A stretch of 64,000 bases of DNA. It comes from an uncultured Candidatus Melainabacteria bacterium (lineage in GTDB: Bacteria; Cyanobacteriota; Vampirovibrionia; Gastranaerophilales; Gastranaerophilaceae). Numbering within the stretch: position 1 is the first letter of the stretch; every line of letters begins with the position of its first letter. Where the stretch lies: the NCBI GenBank assembly GCA_934754505.1, contig CAKVIE010000006.1, forward strand, positions 1-64,000, given 5' to 3'. Shown here piece by piece: positions 8,218 to 17,610 of this stretch. The translations under genes and the position numbers were made by a program. Below the pieces are notes generated by a model that was not told the DNA's origin, made no database searches, and worked only from the letters and a program-made list of their open reading frames with translations.

Positions 8218-10704
8218 ATGGACGATATCAAATATTTTCCGAAAGAAATTGAAGAAAAAAGACGAAAAATTTGGGAAGAAAAAAAAGTCAACAAAGTAGA
8301 AATTGACAAAACAAAACCCAAATATTATGTTCTTTCAATGTTGCCTTATCCGTCAGGGAAATTGCACATGGGGCACGTCAGAAACTATACAATTTCAGAC
8401 GTCATTGCAAGATTCAAAAAAATGAACGGATACAATGTTCTTCACCCGATGGGCTGGGACAGTTTTGGTTTACCTGCGGAAAACGCAGCAATTCAACACG
8501 GTGCAAACCCCGAAACGTGGACACTTGACAATATTAAATATATGAAAGGTCAGCTCCAAAGATTAGGCATAATGGTAGATTGGGATAGAGAAATCGCAAG
8601 CTGTCTGCCTGATTATTACAAGTGGACACAATGGTTTTTCTTGCAATTCTACAAAAAAGGACTTGCTTATAAAAAAGAAGCTGCCGTAAATTGGTGTCCG
8701 AAATGTGCAACAGTTCTTGCTAACGAACAAGTTATCGACGGAAAATGTTGGCGTTGCGACAGTGTTGCCGAAAAGAAAAACCTTTCGCAATGGTTCTTAA
8801 AAATCACTGACTATGCAGACAGATTGTTAAATGATTTGGATAAACTTGACGGTTGGCCCGATAGAGTTAAACTTATGCAAAAAAATTGGATAGGTAAATC
8901 TCACGGTACAATTTTGAAATTCAAAGTCAAAGAAATTGAAGGTCTTGAAATTCCCGTATATACGACAAGACCTGATACTGTATTCGGAATTACATATTTG
9001 GTTGTTGCTCCGGAATACAAAGATATTGACAAATTAACAACTCCTGAAAATGCTGAAGCAGTTAAAAAGTACAGAGAAAATGCTTCAAGAATGACTGAAA
9101 TCGAAAGACTTTCAACTGAACGTGTCAAAACAGGTGTTCCATTAGGTACTCACATTATTAACCCGTTCAACGGTGAAGAAAGCGAAATTTGGGTCGCTGA
9201 TTATGCTCTCGTTGACTACGGTACAGGTGCTGTTATGGCCGTTCCTGCTCACGATGAAAGAGATTTTGCTTTTGCTAAAAAATACGGTAAAACAATTAAA
9301 AGAGTTATTGACAACCCCGATAACCCTAATCAACCTCTTGATGCTGCCTACACCGACCCGGGTGTTTTGGTAAATTCAGGTGAGTTCACGGGTATAAAGA
9401 ATGAAGATGCTAAAAAAGCAATCACCGAATATGCAGAAAAGAATGGCTTCGGTAAAGCAACAACTCAATTCAGGCTTCGTGATTGGTTGATTTCAAGACA
9501 AAGATATTGGGGTGCTCCTATTCCTATAATCCATTGTGATAAGTGCGGAATGGTTCCTGTACCTGATGAAGATTTGCCTGTATTACTTCCGAAAGATGTC
9601 GATTTTACAGTAAAAGGTAAATCACCGATTTTGACTTCACCGACATTCTTAAAGACAAAATGTCCGATTTGCGGCGGCGAAGCTACAAGAGAATCAGATA
9701 CAATGGATACATTTATGTGTTCAAATTGGTATTATTACAGATACCTTGATGCACATAATGATAAAGAACCTTTTTCTAAAGAAGCAACTGATTATTGGTC
9801 GCCTGTTGATCAATATGTAGGCGGTATTGAACATGCAATTTTGCACTTGCTTTATGCAAGATTTTTCACAAAAGCTATCCATGATTTAGGCATTACAAAA
9901 GTTGATGAGCCGTTTAAAAACCTTTTAACACAGGGTATGGTATTAAAAGATGGTTCAAAAATGTCAAAATCAAAAGGAAATACTGTTGACCCTGATGAAA
10001 TATTTGAAAATTACGGAGCAGATACCGCAAGATTATTTATCTTGTCTGATTCACCTCCGGGACGTGATTTTGACTGGTCAGATGCAGGTGTTGAAGGATG
10101 TTACAAGTTTGTAAACAGGCTTTGGAGATTGTTTGTATCAAATAAGGAAAACATTGACGTAAATTATGTTGTTCCTGCAATAAATGAACTTTCTCCCGAA
10201 AACAACAAGCTTGTTCGCCAAGTAAACATAGCAGTTAAGAAAATTACGCAAGATATAAATGCTGAATTCCAGTTCAACACTGTAATTTCAATGTTTAGAG
10301 AATTTTCTAACACAATTTATGATTACTTGAACACGAAGAAGGATTTGAACATTCAAGACAAAAATGTTTTAAGTTATGCACTTTTGACATTGTTGAAGAT
10401 GATTGCACCGGTTGTTCCCTATATGTCTGAAGAATTGAGTGAAATTATCGGTCTTAAAAAATCAATCCACGAGTTTGAATGGCCGACTTACGATGAAAAT
10501 CTTGCAAAAATGAGCTCAATTACGATTGTTGTTCAAATAAACGGTAAGATTAAAGATAAATTTGAGGCTGATGCCGAAATTTCCAAAGAAGATCTTGAAA
10601 AACAAGCATTAAGCTCAGAGAAAATCAAAAACCTTACTGCTGATAAACAAATAATAAAAGTAATCGCAGTACCTGGAAAACTTGTTAATATAGTAGTAAA
10701 ATAA
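8218..10704 (+). CDS. leuS: Leucine-tRNA ligase
   Basis: A class I synthetase of 828 residues, normal for bacterial LeuS. The HIGH-type motif is HMGH at 50-53 within YPSGKLHMGHVRNY, and the KMSKS loop is at 581-585. A zinc-type cluster (CPKC then CWRC) occurs near 160-180 and a second (CDKC, CPICGG) near 440-485. The CP1 editing domain is recognisable by TTRPDTVFG and the GTGAVMAVPAHDERD stretch with the editing Asp. The anticodon-binding and C-terminal domains are complete. GAGGAAAC precedes the ATG. It ends a plus-strand run; a hairpin separates it from the following radical SAM gene. Confidence 0.97.
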   Translation: MDDIKYFPKEIEEKRRKIWEEKKVNKVEIDKTKPKYYVLSMLPYPSGKLHMGHVRNYTISDVIARFKKMNGYNVLHPMGWDSFGLPAENAAIQHGANPETWTLDNIKYMKGQLQRLGIMVDWDREIASCLPDYYKWTQWFFLQFYKKGLAYKKEAAVNWCPKCATVLANEQVIDGKCWRCDSVAEKKNLSQWFLKITDYADRLLNDLDKLDGWPDRVKLMQKNWIGKSHGTILKFKVKEIEGLEIPVYTTRPDTVFGITYLVVAPEYKDIDKLTTPENAEAVKKYRENASRMTEIERLSTERVKTGVPLGTHIINPFNGEESEIWVADYALVDYGTGAVMAVPAHDERDFAFAKKYGKTIKRVIDNPDNPNQPLDAAYTDPGVLVNSGEFTGIKNEDAKKAITEYAEKNGFGKATTQFRLRDWLISRQRYWGAPIPIIHCDKCGMVPVPDEDLPVLLPKDVDFTVKGKSPILTSPTFLKTKCPICGGEATRESDTMDTFMCSNWYYYRYLDAHNDKEPFSKEATDYWSPVDQYVGGIEHAILHLLYARFFTKAIHDLGITKVDEPFKNLLTQGMVLKDGSKMSKSKGNTVDPDEIFENYGADTARLFILSDSPPGRDFDWSDAGVEGCYKFVNRLWRLFVSNKENIDVNYVVPAINELSPENNKLVRQVNIAVKKITQDINAEFQFNTVISMFREFSNTIYDYLNTKKDLNIQDKNVLSYALLTLLKMIAPVVPYMSEELSEIIGLKKSIHEFEWPTYDENLAKMSSITIVVQINGKIKDKFEADAEISKEDLEKQALSSEKIKNLTADKQIIKVIAVPGKLVNIVVK

Positions 10705-10712
10705 TAACTTTT

Positions 10713-10748
10713 TGCGGTGTATAATTTTTATGTTGTACACCGCATTTT
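10713..10748 (+). terminator. Hairpin after leuS
   Basis: A 9-bp stem (TGCGGTGTA / TACACCGCA, 14-nt loop) lies 8 nt after the leuS stop and is followed by only four T. It may terminate leuS transcription partly, or attenuate expression of the radical SAM gene starting 10 nt later. Confidence 0.5.
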
Positions 10749-10757
10749 GGAGGGATT

Positions 10758-11744
10758 ATGAAATATAAATGCTGTAAATATCTACATAATGGAATTTCTT
10801 TTCAGTTAAATGAGATAAGACCGTGTAATAACGTCAATTATGGTGTTGTTTTATATGACTCAAAAACTGAAGGAAGCGATGTTGATGTAGAAAAAGTATT
10901 CGAAAGACGTAAAGCTTATATCGAAAAATGCAAAAACGGTGAATATTTTGAACCTTGTGTAAATTGCAGCAACTTTGTAGAGAATGAATGGGACGACAAT
11001 ATAAACATAAACTACTTAAGCCTGTTTCATTGGATACATTGTAATTGTGCTTGTGTATATTGTTTTCAAGAAGATGAACGAAAGGCTCTTGTCGGCGGAT
11101 ATAGCAACAATATTGAAAAATCTCAATATTATGATGCCTATCCGATTATTAAATATATGGCTGAGAATAATATGTTTATTAATGACAAGCTGCACGTTGA
11201 AATTGGCGGGGGCGAACCGACAATTTTAAAAGAACTGCCTGATATACTTTCTTTAATTTATAAAATGGGTTATAACTCTGCAATTATTATGTCATCAGGA
11301 ATTCTTTATTCTAAAGATATAGAAAAGTTTTTACAGCATGAAAAATCATTTTTCTCTGTTACTATTGCTGCGGGAAGTAGAGAAATTTATAACAAAATTA
11401 AAAGACGTGATAAGTTTGACGATGTCAAAAATAATCTTAAAAAATATTTGAAAAACACACCATATCCACAAAATATACTTGTCAGATATTTAATTTACGA
11501 AGGAATTAATGATACAGAAAAAGATATTAAAGACTGGATTGATATGTGTGAAGAAATCGGTGCAAAACGAATTGAAATAACCTTTGAATTTTGTAAATCA
11601 CTTGGCGAAAGAGCCGGTAAACCGTACTCTAAACATTTAGATAAATTAATAGATTTTTATAATAAATATACTGAAGAAAAAGGTATATTTGATACATCAA
11701 TAGACTATGTAACCAAAGAAATTATTAAAAGAGGTCATTACTAA
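10758..11744 (+). CDS. Radical SAM protein of unknown substrate
   Basis: A 328-residue radical SAM enzyme with an N-terminal extension of about 85 residues carrying extra cysteines (KCCKY, EPCVNCSNF). The cluster motif CX3CX2C is Cys95, Cys99 and Cys102 (CNCACVYC), preceded by the strand YLSLFHWIH. The SAM-binding motif GGGEP follows. The barrel continues through INDTEKDIKDW and IEITFEF. There is no SPASM domain. The substrate cannot be inferred; the extra N-terminal cysteines could bind a second cluster or zinc. GGAGG precedes the ATG. It is separated from leuS by a hairpin and ends at a strong terminator, so it looks like a single-gene unit or a weakly coupled one. Confidence 0.75.
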   Translation: MKYKCCKYLHNGISFQLNEIRPCNNVNYGVVLYDSKTEGSDVDVEKVFERRKAYIEKCKNGEYFEPCVNCSNFVENEWDDNININYLSLFHWIHCNCACVYCFQEDERKALVGGYSNNIEKSQYYDAYPIIKYMAENNMFINDKLHVEIGGGEPTILKELPDILSLIYKMGYNSAIIMSSGILYSKDIEKFLQHEKSFFSVTIAAGSREIYNKIKRRDKFDDVKNNLKKYLKNTPYPQNILVRYLIYEGINDTEKDIKDWIDMCEEIGAKRIEITFEFCKSLGERAGKPYSKHLDKLIDFYNKYTEEKGIFDTSIDYVTKEIIKRGHY

Positions 11745-11776
11745 AAAAAGAGGAAGTTTAAATCTTCCTCTTTTTA
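11744..11776. terminator. Bidirectional terminator
   Basis: A stem of about 12 bp (AAAAAGAGGAAG / CTTCCTCTTTTT, 7-nt loop) follows the radical SAM stop directly and lies 18 nt after the stop of the convergent ankyrin gene. T-runs are present on both strands. Confidence 0.85.
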
Positions 11777-11793
11777 GTAAATCTTTTGCAGAA

Positions 11794-12534
11794 TTATAAA
11801 TTGTAAGTTGCACCTGCTTTTTTCAAAGTTGTTTTGATATCAGTTCTCTTGAGCAAAGTAGCAAGTCCCAAAGGTGTTAAACCTTTGTTTGAAGTTGCAT
11901 TAACATCTGCACCTGCTTTTATCAAAACAGTAACGCTGTCAGCCTTGTTAGCCGTAACAGCAGCATGTAAAGGTGTCAAGCCTTGTTTATTTGCTAAATT
12001 TACATCAGCTCCGCTATTGATAAGTTGTTTCAAAGCATTGATTTTGCCGAGTGATGCAGCAACATAAACTTGAGTTTCACCGTTTGATGTTTTTTGGTCC
12101 AAATCACCGCCTGCTTTTGCAATCAATTTAATTGTTTCTGCACTGTCATTCAAAACTGCAAGGCTCAAAGATGTTGTACCGTCTGAATATTTTGTATTTA
12201 CATTATTTTTAGTAATAAGTTTTTTGATTGTTGCTGTATCGTTGTTTTTAATAGCTGTTTGAAGCTCTTTTAATTCAGAAACGGTTGTTTGAGATTTAGC
12301 AGTTGCTGTTTCTGCATCAGTATCTAATTTATCCAAAAAGTCAGAAACCTTTTTAAGGCTTGATTTTTCGCTTTCGACGGTTGTTGTTTCATCTTCTGTC
12401 ATAATTTTTAAAATTCTACCTAACTTCGAAAAAGCCGAAGATGATTCTGTTGTTGAAGTCGTTGTTGCAGCATTAACAACTCCATTCATTTGAATGCAGA
12501 TAATGAGTGCTAAAAGTGCCGTAAATTTTTTCAT
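11794..12534 (-). CDS. Secreted ankyrin-repeat protein
   Basis: The open frame extends to 12591, but the start I choose is 12534. AAGGAGG (12544-12550 on the minus strand) lies 9 nt upstream, and the protein then begins with a clean signal peptide (MKKFTALLALIICIQ, cleavage near VNA-ATT). The 246-residue product has a Thr/Ser-rich stretch, a helical region to about 100, then ankyrin repeats over the last 140 residues (GTTSLSLAVLND, GETQVYVAASLGK, GLTPLHAAVTANK, GLTPLGLATLLKR). It would act as a soluble periplasmic or exported binding protein. It lies 20 nt downstream of the SNF2 helicase, an odd pairing for a secreted protein. Confidence 0.85.
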   Translation of the reverse strand: MKKFTALLALIICIQMNGVVNAATTTSTTESSSAFSKLGRILKIMTEDETTTVESEKSSLKKVSDFLDKLDTDAETATAKSQTTVSELKELQTAIKNNDTATIKKLITKNNVNTKYSDGTTSLSLAVLNDSAETIKLIAKAGGDLDQKTSNGETQVYVAASLGKINALKQLINSGADVNLANKQGLTPLHAAVTANKADSVTVLIKAGADVNATSNKGLTPLGLATLLKRTDIKTTLKKAGATYNL

Positions 12535-12543
12535 ATTCCTTAT

Positions 12544-12550
12544 CCTCCTT
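12544..12550 (-). promoter_or_regulatory. Ribosome binding site setting the ankyrin start
   Basis: AAGGAGG on the minus strand, 9 nt before the ATG at 12534. It sits between the stop of the SNF2 gene and the chosen start, and argues against the upstream in-frame ATG at 12591, which lies inside the SNF2 gene. Confidence 0.75.
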
Positions 12551-12553
12551 GAA

Positions 12554-15500
12554 TTATGACGTAAGCGTGAAAATATTGTAGATTTCTTCATCGGTTAAAT
12601 CTGTGATGGTCTTTTCACCCTCAAACACCGCCATATTAACCAATTCTTTTTTCTTTTTAATCATTTCATCAATTTTTTCTTCAAACGTACCCAATGTAAT
12701 CAATCTGTGTACTAAAACATTATGTTTTTGACCGATTCTGTACGTTCTGTCGGTTGCTTGTTCTTCAACCGCAGGGTTCCACCACAAGTCATAATGAATA
12801 ACGTTAGTTGCGTTAGTCAGGTTCAAGCCTGTTCCGCCTGCCTTTAATGACAAAATCATAATCTTGCTGTCATCATCTTCCGAGAATTGTTTAAGCATTG
12901 CTTCACGTTGAGCAGTGTTCAAAGAACCGTGGAAGAACAAGGGTGTTGTTGAAAGTTCGTTTTGAACAATCGGAACAAGAATTTTACCCATTTCTTTGTA
13001 TTGCGTAAATACTACCGATTTTTCTTTGTTTTGGATAATTCCGTCAAGAACAGAAATAAACTTGTCACATTTACCCGAAATGTCTTTTGTCATTTCGCCT
13101 GATTTTTTGTATTGATACGGGTGGTTGCAAATTTGCTTCAAAGCAGTTATAAGTTTGAAAATCATACCACGTCTGTTTATACCTTGAGCTTCCGCAATTT
13201 GTCCCATAATACCGTTTAACGTCGATTCATAAAGTGCCGCTTGTGTTTTTGTCAAATAACAATATTCATCAATAACAACTTTTTCAGGCAAATCCGAAAT
13301 AACAGTCTTATCGGTTTTCAATCTTCTCAAAACGAAAGGCGAAATTGATAATTTAAGTTTTTCTGCTCTGTTTGTTTGCTTAAATTTCTCAATAGGCAAA
13401 GCATAACGTTTTTGAAATTCTCTGATTGTACCTAAATAGCCTTTATTGATAAAGTCGAAAATACTCCACAATTCGGTAAGTCTGTTTTCAACAGGAGTAC
13501 CTGTCATAGCGACTTTATATTCTGCTTTAAGCGATTTTACCGCAAGAGTTTGAGATGTATCGGGGTTTTTAATATTTTGTGCTTCATCAACGATAAGAAT
13601 TCCCCAATTTTTCTTGCGGATTTCTTCGATATCAATTCTTAAAACAGCAAACGTCGTAACAATAACATCAGATTTATCGTCAAGTTTTCTTTCCGGTCCA
13701 TGGTAAACAGAAACTGTCATTGACGGTGCAAATCCGTGTAATTCTTTTACCCAGTTGCCTAAAAGTGTTGTCGGGCAGACAACCAAAGTTTGACCTTTAA
13801 TCTTATTTTCTTCTTTGAGTTTAAGAATAAGACTGATTACCTGAATAGTTTTACCCAAACCCATATCATCTGCAATACAAGAACCGAAACCTTTGACGGT
13901 GTTTGTATATAACCAGCGTAAACCGTTTTCCTGATAAGGTCTTAAATGACCTTTCAAGCCCTCAGGCGGTGTAACTTCTTTAACTTTTGTCAAATCCTTG
14001 AGAATATTCGCAAATGCTGCATCGTAATCAAATTCATAATCTTTGATATTACCTGAAAATGCTGCGTGTAAAAGTTCTGCTCTCGTGAGATTTTCTGTTG
14101 AAGGATTTTTAACCTTATCAATGAGTGATTTAACTTCGTTTTCATCAATAAGAATGTACATATTTTTATATGCAACAAGTCCTTTTGCATTTTTTGTAAG
14201 TTCTTCAAATTCCTCAACTGAAATTCTATCGTCGCCGATTGCAATTTTATAGTCAAATTCAAAAATATTTCTCAAATCATCGCTATTTGAACCTGAATTT
14301 AACAATTCTTGTAAATCAGCTTCACGACCTGCTTTAACCCGTGCATTAATCGAAGCCCTCGGAACAACAATATTTCCGAAATCTTCAGGCAATACAATTT
14401 CAATACCTGCTTTATTCAAATAATAAGCTGTATTTGCCATTACCTTATAAACATCATTAACATCTAATTTGAGTTTGAAATCATTATCTTCATCAAACAG
14501 ATTTTCAAGTTCAGGATAGTATTTCAAAGCATAATTAAGCTGTTTTTCAATGATATTCGTAACAAATTCTGCAGGCTGAGCAAAAATTTCTTTATCATCA
14601 GAATAAAGAACATCAAGCGGCAAAACATTGTCTTTTTCTTCTTTTTTATTCTTTATATCAATAGTCAACTCAAAGTCATTTTCATTGATTTTCGTGATAT
14701 GAAGAACAGGAATGATGTCATATTTACCGATGTAAATTTCATCAAGCCATTCAGAAATTGCCGTTGCGATATCAAGCGAACGCACATAACGTTTTTGCTG
14801 CAACGGTTTGACAAAATACATAGCAGCCTTTAAATCCTTGAATTTAGGCATCTTTAAGCCTATGTATTTGAACATAATATAATTAATATACTTGTCTATT
14901 AAATAATCTTTTGTATTTTTTATTGATGAAAAATCAGCAAATTTGAAATCATCAAGCTTTTTCAAAGAAACAGCAAGTTCTGTCGTAAAAGAAAACAATT
15001 CATATTTAACAGAAAATAATTTTTCACTGATTTTAACTTTAGGAATAAAATACAATTTTTGAATTGCCTTTAAAACAAATTGTGTAAGGTTATTGAAAGC
15101 GACAAATGACGGGGATAAGTCCTCATTATGTTCAACATCTTGAAAACACGAAAAATATTCCCAAATAATGTCGAGCGGAATTGCATATCCCTCTTGCTCT
15201 ACACCGTTTATAACCTTAGTTTTTATAACAAATCTATACAAAGAACCTTTGGATTTAAGCCAAAAATCGAAATTGTTTTTCGGATAAACAAAGACCATAG
15301 GCTTTGAATTTTCTTCGTACAAATAAAAATTAGTATTTCTCAAAATCGAAACAGGCTGAACAAAAGTACCCTCAAACTCGTCTTCAATAACACCATACAG
15401 AGTGCTTATCGTCGAGCGAAAGTCTTTCTTTTCCATGCCCGCAGGATTTTCAGTCAAATTCTGAAAGAATGTTTCTATATTATTCTTTTTGAAAGAGTAA

Positions 15501-15610
15501 GTGTGATGTTCGACAATTTCTTCTTGTTCTTCGGAAAGCTCCTCATCATCGAAATCTTCATCTTCTTCATCATATTGATCGTATAAAAGTATATTATCTT
15601 GTAATTCCAT
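12554..15610 (-). CDS. SNF2-family DNA-dependent ATPase
   Basis: A 1018-residue Swi2/Snf2 ATPase. The N-terminal half (about 1-540) resembles the bacterial SNF2 accessory region, with a very acidic beginning. The RecA-like core follows: motif I DDMGLGKT, Walker B IVDEAQNIKN (a DEAQ box), MTGTPVENRL, then the C-terminal lobe with VVFTQYKEMG, LSLKAGGTGLNL and DRTYRIGQ. These enzymes move along double-stranded DNA and remodel bound proteins; the bacterial SNF2/RapA-like group acts in transcription recycling or DNA repair. It is transcribed divergently from uvrC, which hints at repair but does not prove it. The ATG has only a modest ribosome site. Confidence 0.92.
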   Translation of the reverse strand: MELQDNILLYDQYDEEDEDFDDEELSEEQEEIVEHHTYSFKKNNIETFFQNLTENPAGMEKKDFRSTISTLYGVIEDEFEGTFVQPVSILRNTNFYLYEENSKPMVFVYPKNNFDFWLKSKGSLYRFVIKTKVINGVEQEGYAIPLDIIWEYFSCFQDVEHNEDLSPSFVAFNNLTQFVLKAIQKLYFIPKVKISEKLFSVKYELFSFTTELAVSLKKLDDFKFADFSSIKNTKDYLIDKYINYIMFKYIGLKMPKFKDLKAAMYFVKPLQQKRYVRSLDIATAISEWLDEIYIGKYDIIPVLHITKINENDFELTIDIKNKKEEKDNVLPLDVLYSDDKEIFAQPAEFVTNIIEKQLNYALKYYPELENLFDEDNDFKLKLDVNDVYKVMANTAYYLNKAGIEIVLPEDFGNIVVPRASINARVKAGREADLQELLNSGSNSDDLRNIFEFDYKIAIGDDRISVEEFEELTKNAKGLVAYKNMYILIDENEVKSLIDKVKNPSTENLTRAELLHAAFSGNIKDYEFDYDAAFANILKDLTKVKEVTPPEGLKGHLRPYQENGLRWLYTNTVKGFGSCIADDMGLGKTIQVISLILKLKEENKIKGQTLVVCPTTLLGNWVKELHGFAPSMTVSVYHGPERKLDDKSDVIVTTFAVLRIDIEEIRKKNWGILIVDEAQNIKNPDTSQTLAVKSLKAEYKVAMTGTPVENRLTELWSIFDFINKGYLGTIREFQKRYALPIEKFKQTNRAEKLKLSISPFVLRRLKTDKTVISDLPEKVVIDEYCYLTKTQAALYESTLNGIMGQIAEAQGINRRGMIFKLITALKQICNHPYQYKKSGEMTKDISGKCDKFISVLDGIIQNKEKSVVFTQYKEMGKILVPIVQNELSTTPLFFHGSLNTAQREAMLKQFSEDDDSKIMILSLKAGGTGLNLTNATNVIHYDLWWNPAVEEQATDRTYRIGQKHNVLVHRLITLGTFEEKIDEMIKKKKELVNMAVFEGEKTITDLTDEEIYNIFTLTS

Positions 15611-15729
15611 ATCTACCTCAAAATAATATTATAGCAAAGTTATCGCCAGTCAAAACATAAAAATCGAAAATGCAACGTAATTTTTACATTTTTATTGCAA
15701 AGGGGGTATAAAAAAGGTAAAATATTGTT

Positions 15730-17589
15730 ATGGAAAACATTCGGGAACAGTTGAAATTACTACCGGAAAAGCCCGGTTCTTATCGTTTTTTGGACAGTAA
15801 TCAGGAGATTATTTACGTTGGCAAAGCCAAGAATTTAAAGAAACGTGTCAGCTCGTATTTTAACAAATCTCATGATAGTGTAAAACTTCGTGTTATGGTT
15901 CCGAAGATTGAAAAAATCGAGTTTATAATCACAAACACTGAAACAGAAGCTCTAATTTTAGAAGCTCATTTAATCAAAAAATATAAGCCGAAATACAATG
16001 TTTTATTGAAAGATGATAAAAAATACCCGTATTTTTTAATAACCGACGAAGAATATCCGAGGATTTTGATTGTCAGAAAACATAATATTAATATGGAAAA
16101 AGGTAAATACTTCGGTCCATACACAGATTCAGGGGCAATGTATTCAACACTGGAACTTTTGAAGAAACTTTTTCCGCTAAAACAGTGTAAAAACCCGAAA
16201 TTCAAAGATAGACCGTGTATTTATTATGATATAAAAAAATGTTCGGCACCCTGTCAAAAAATTATTTCATCAGATGAATACAAAAATCTCATCAAAAACG
16301 TTGAAATGTTCTTGTCCGGCAACAGACTTCTGCTTATTGAAGAACTCAAAAAAGAAATGCTTTATTATTCTGAAAGATGTGAGTTTGAAAAAGCTGCAAA
16401 ATATCGTGATGCCTACTTTGATATTCAAAAAACCATCGAAAAACAAAAAGTTGTTTACGAAAATACAAAAATAAACCGAGATGTAATTTCTATCAGTAAT
16501 TTTGCAGGAATTTGTGCTGTATCTCTTTTGCAAATTCGTGACGGAAGATTGACGGATAAAAAGGACTTCGAACTTACAGCACTTGAAACAAACTCTGATA
16601 GTGATGTAGCTTATGCATTTTTAGGTGAATATTACACAAGAACAAAGGATATTCCAAAAGAAATTATTGTTCCGATTGATAATACGGAGCTGAAAATTTT
16701 TGAAAAATGGCTATCATCAATTAAGAATGAAAAAGTTAAAATTATTACAGCAATTTCAGACTCTAACGAGGATATTATTGAACTTGCGAAAAAGAATTCG
16801 GATTTCTATCACGAAAAACTAAAAATTTCAAAAATGAAACAAATTTCGGAAGATTATAACAAGGTCGGCTCATACATTTATGAGAAATTAAAATTACAGC
16901 GTTTTCCGCACAGAGTAGAATGTTACGATATTTCGCATATTCAAGGCACAAACACGGTCGCTTCAATGGTTGTTTTTATAAACGGTCTGCCTGCTAAATC
17001 CGAATATAGAAAATTTAAAATCAAAACACTTGAAGAAGGAAAACCTGATGATTTTCAATCGATGAAAGAAGTTTTAACAAGAAGATTAAAACGACTTGAT
17101 GAAAAGAATTATCCTGATTTAATAATTATAGACGGCGGTAAAGGTCAGCTTTCAAGTGTAATTGAAATCGTTGAAAATATGGGTATTACGGACATAAATT
17201 TCGTGTCGCTTGCAAAACGTGAAGAAGAAATTTTTACTCCTCATAACTCTAAACCTGTAATTTTCCCGAAAAACTCGGAACAATTATACTTTTTCCAGCG
17301 AATTCGTGATGAAGCACACAGATTTGCCATAACATTTCACAGGAATTTACGGCAAAAAAGCACTCTTGAATCTTCTCTTGATACGATAAAAGGGCTTTCT
17401 GAAAAAAGTAAAAAAATTATCAGAAAAAACTTCAAAGACGTAAAGAAATTATCTTTACTCACTTTGCCTGAAATTTCGCTGCTTCTTCCACCCGCACAGG
17501 CTCAAAAAGTTTATAAAGCATTTCGTGACAAATCTGATAAAACAGAAACAGAAAATGAAATCGTTGACAGCGATAATCGTGAAGTGTAA
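15730..17589 (+). CDS. uvrC: UvrABC system protein C
   Basis: UvrC makes the dual incision in nucleotide excision repair after UvrB loads on damage. The 619-residue protein has the N-terminal GIY-YIG nuclease (KPGSYRFLD, IIYVGKAKNLKKRVSSYF), a UVR motif near 200-235 (FEKAAKYRDAYFDI), and the RNase H-like 5' nuclease, seen in ECYDISHIQGTNTVASMVVF and IIDGGKGQLSSV. C-terminal helix-hairpin-helix repeats end in TLPEISLLLPP. Both nuclease halves look intact. AAAGGT lies upstream of the ATG. It is the first gene of a plus-strand run followed by two radical SAM genes and the FlhA-like gene, with gaps of 18-26 nt. Confidence 0.96.
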   Translation: MENIREQLKLLPEKPGSYRFLDSNQEIIYVGKAKNLKKRVSSYFNKSHDSVKLRVMVPKIEKIEFIITNTETEALILEAHLIKKYKPKYNVLLKDDKKYPYFLITDEEYPRILIVRKHNINMEKGKYFGPYTDSGAMYSTLELLKKLFPLKQCKNPKFKDRPCIYYDIKKCSAPCQKIISSDEYKNLIKNVEMFLSGNRLLLIEELKKEMLYYSERCEFEKAAKYRDAYFDIQKTIEKQKVVYENTKINRDVISISNFAGICAVSLLQIRDGRLTDKKDFELTALETNSDSDVAYAFLGEYYTRTKDIPKEIIVPIDNTELKIFEKWLSSIKNEKVKIITAISDSNEDIIELAKKNSDFYHEKLKISKMKQISEDYNKVGSYIYEKLKLQRFPHRVECYDISHIQGTNTVASMVVFINGLPAKSEYRKFKIKTLEEGKPDDFQSMKEVLTRRLKRLDEKNYPDLIIIDGGKGQLSSVIEIVENMGITDINFVSLAKREEEIFTPHNSKPVIFPKNSEQLYFFQRIRDEAHRFAITFHRNLRQKSTLESSLDTIKGLSEKSKKIIRKNFKDVKKLSLLTLPEISLLLPPAQAQKVYKAFRDKSDKTETENEIVDSDNREV

Positions 17590-17610
17590 CATATTCTTAC
17601 GAGGTGAAAA

